NCBI GenBank assembly: GCA_030617525.1
Contig: JAUWVG010000085.1
Coordinates: 1-7,958 of the forward strand
Direction of reading: 5' to 3'
DNA from: Candidatus Aminicenantota bacterium
Lineage (GTDB): Bacteria; Acidobacteriota; Aminicenantia; Aminicenantales; Aminicenantaceae
Length of the DNA: 7,958 bases
The notes under the pieces: generated by a model
Database searches by the model: none
Told to the model about the DNA's origin: nothing
Seen by the model: the letters and a program-made list of their open reading frames with translations, nothing else
Program-made: the position numbers and the translations under genes
In this document: piece after piece, positions 6,915-7,958 of the stretch
Layout: each line of letters starts with the position of its first letter
How positions within the stretch are numbered: position 1 is the first letter of the stretch

Positions 6915-7958
6915 TTGAAAAAACTGTGGGATATGATCAGAAAAATAAAATTACACCATCAAATCTTTATTGGACTGATCCTTGGCGTCGTGATCGGCCT
7001 CGTCTTCGGGGAAAATGCGAGTGTCATCAAACCGATCGGCACGATTTTTCTCAACCTCATCATCATGATTGTTGTCCCGCTGGTATTTGTTTCGCTGATG
7101 CTGGGGACCGCAAGCCTGGGAGACGTTCGGAAGCTGGGACGAATCGGACTCAAAACGGTCGTCTACTTCACTCTGACAACTATGGTTGCAGCAATAATCG
7201 GACTGGCGGCAGCCAACATATTCAAGCCCGGAGTCGGTCTAAATGAAGAGGTCAAGGCGGAACTCCACAAAAATTTTGATTCTGGGGCACAGGTGGGAAT
7301 TCAAAAGATGGAAGAAAAACCTTCGGCCATCGATATTTTGATCAATATCGTCCCCACCAATCCCATAAGATCTCTGGTTGAAGGAAATTTACTACAGGTC
7401 ATTTTTCTGGCCCTTCTTTTTGGATCCATTCTCACCGTCATAAAAAAAGAGAGAGCCGAACCGGTCATAAAACTGCTCGAAGGTCTTAATGATGTCATCA
7501 TCCAAGTCGTTCATCTGGCCATGAGGATCGCTCCATTGGGCGTGATGGCCCTGATTGCAGATGTCATCGGGCAGTACGGCGAGAGCATCCTTGTGACTCT
7601 TCTTAAATATGTCCTGGTTTGTGTGGGAGCCCTGCTTTTTTACACCATCGGCATGAACTCGCTGACTCTCAGCACGCTGGGACGAACCAATCCCCTGCAT
7701 TTTCTAAAAGCCACAAAGGAGGCCATGCTTATCGCCTTCAGTACATCCAGTTCAAATGCGGCTCTGCCGGTCAGCATGGAGAGTGTCGAACACGTCGGAG
7801 TCTCCCGGGAATACTCAAGTTTCGTCATCCCCTTGGGAGCGACCATCAACATGGATGGGACAGCCCTCTACCAGGGAGTGGCGGCCCTCTTCATCGCCCA
7901 AATTTACGGCATTCCCCTCACTTTTGTGGATCAGATAACAATTGTTTTTATGGCAACG
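6915..7958 (+). CDS. Dicarboxylate/amino acid:cation symporter (DAACS/SLC1 family), 3' end cut by window edge
   Basis: The frame is open to the right edge: 348 codons from TTG 6915 or 342 from ATG 6933. The TTG start (MKKLWDMIRKIKL) has a possible AGGA site; the ATG start (MIRKIKLHHQIFIGL) is also family-like. The protein is an inner-membrane transporter that couples uptake of acidic amino acids or C4-dicarboxylates to Na+ or H+. Family signatures, numbered from TTG, are the N-terminal QIFIGLILGVVIGLVFG, the serine-rich STSSSNAALPVSM of hairpin 1 at about residue 276, and the cation-binding NMDGTALYQ of TM7 at about residue 312, very like the archaeal glutamate transporter GltPh. Family members are usually about 400-450 residues, so hairpin 2 and TM8, which hold substrate-specifying residues, lie beyond the window; glutamate/aspartate and dicarboxylate uptake cannot be separated. 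Its DNA is more GC-rich than the genes to its left, with many C- or G-ending codons. It has its own promoter and no evident tie to them. Confidence 0.95.
   Translation, partial: MKKLWDMIRKIKLHHQIFIGLILGVVIGLVFGENASVIKPIGTIFLNLIIMIVVPLVFVSLMLGTASLGDVRKLGRIGLKTVVYFTLTTMVAAIIGLAAANIFKPGVGLNEEVKAELHKNFDSGAQVGIQKMEEKPSAIDILINIVPTNPIRSLVEGNLLQVIFLALLFGSILTVIKKERAEPVIKLLEGLNDVIIQVVHLAMRIAPLGVMALIADVIGQYGESILVTLLKYVLVCVGALLFYTIGMNSLTLSTLGRTNPLHFLKATKEAMLIAFSTSSSNAALPVSMESVEHVGVSREYSSFVIPLGATINMDGTALYQGVAALFIAQIYGIPLTFVDQITIVFMAT

Noticed and set aside
6926..7246. 106-codon plus-strand frame over the symporter start
   Set aside because: The alternative frame carries the unmistakable symporter sequence; this one is a shadow rich in Arg, Cys, His and Asp.

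Overview
The window looks like chromosomal DNA of a Gram-negative bacterium. Several products have lipoprotein-type or membrane-anchor N-termini and appear to be exported. Repeated sulfatase-fold proteins with an IDTLRADH-type start and an LGY tail are, from general knowledge, common in Acidobacteriota, Aminicenantes-like lineages and some deltaproteobacteria. That placement is inference only. No rRNA, tRNA, transposase, integrase or CRISPR array was seen.

Layout. A sulfatase-fold lipoprotein gene runs leftwards off the left edge (850 to 1, minus strand). After a 285-base divergent spacer, everything else is on the plus strand: a membrane-anchored sulfatase-fold protein (1136-2518); a poorly supported, possibly 5'-truncated gene (2695-3273, with its frame open back to 2497); a six-bladed TolB/PD40-type propeller protein (3377-4324); a large sulfatase-fold lipoprotein with two beta-rich N-terminal modules (4472-6772); and a dicarboxylate/amino acid:cation symporter cut by the right edge (6915-7958). 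Good sigma-70-like promoter candidates, all with 17-base spacers, precede the propeller gene, the large sulfatase-fold gene and the symporter. The plus-strand genes are therefore probably several transcription units rather than one operon. At least two starts, and possibly four, are TTG.

The main point concerns the three sulfatase-fold proteins. All keep the metal-binding framework of the alkaline phosphatase superfamily as far as the window shows. All have threonine where true sulfatases have the Cys or Ser that becomes formylglycine. They are likely to be annotated 'sulfatase', but the residue pattern fits phospho-transfer or phosphodiester chemistry, or another non-sulfatase activity, better. 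Two share an N-terminal beta module, and the two with visible ends share a nearly identical 16-residue C-terminal tail. With the propeller protein they suggest a cell-envelope function, perhaps modification or turnover of a surface polymer, but no substrate can be read from the sequence. The symporter is more GC-rich, has its own near-consensus promoter, and looks like an unrelated housekeeping neighbour.
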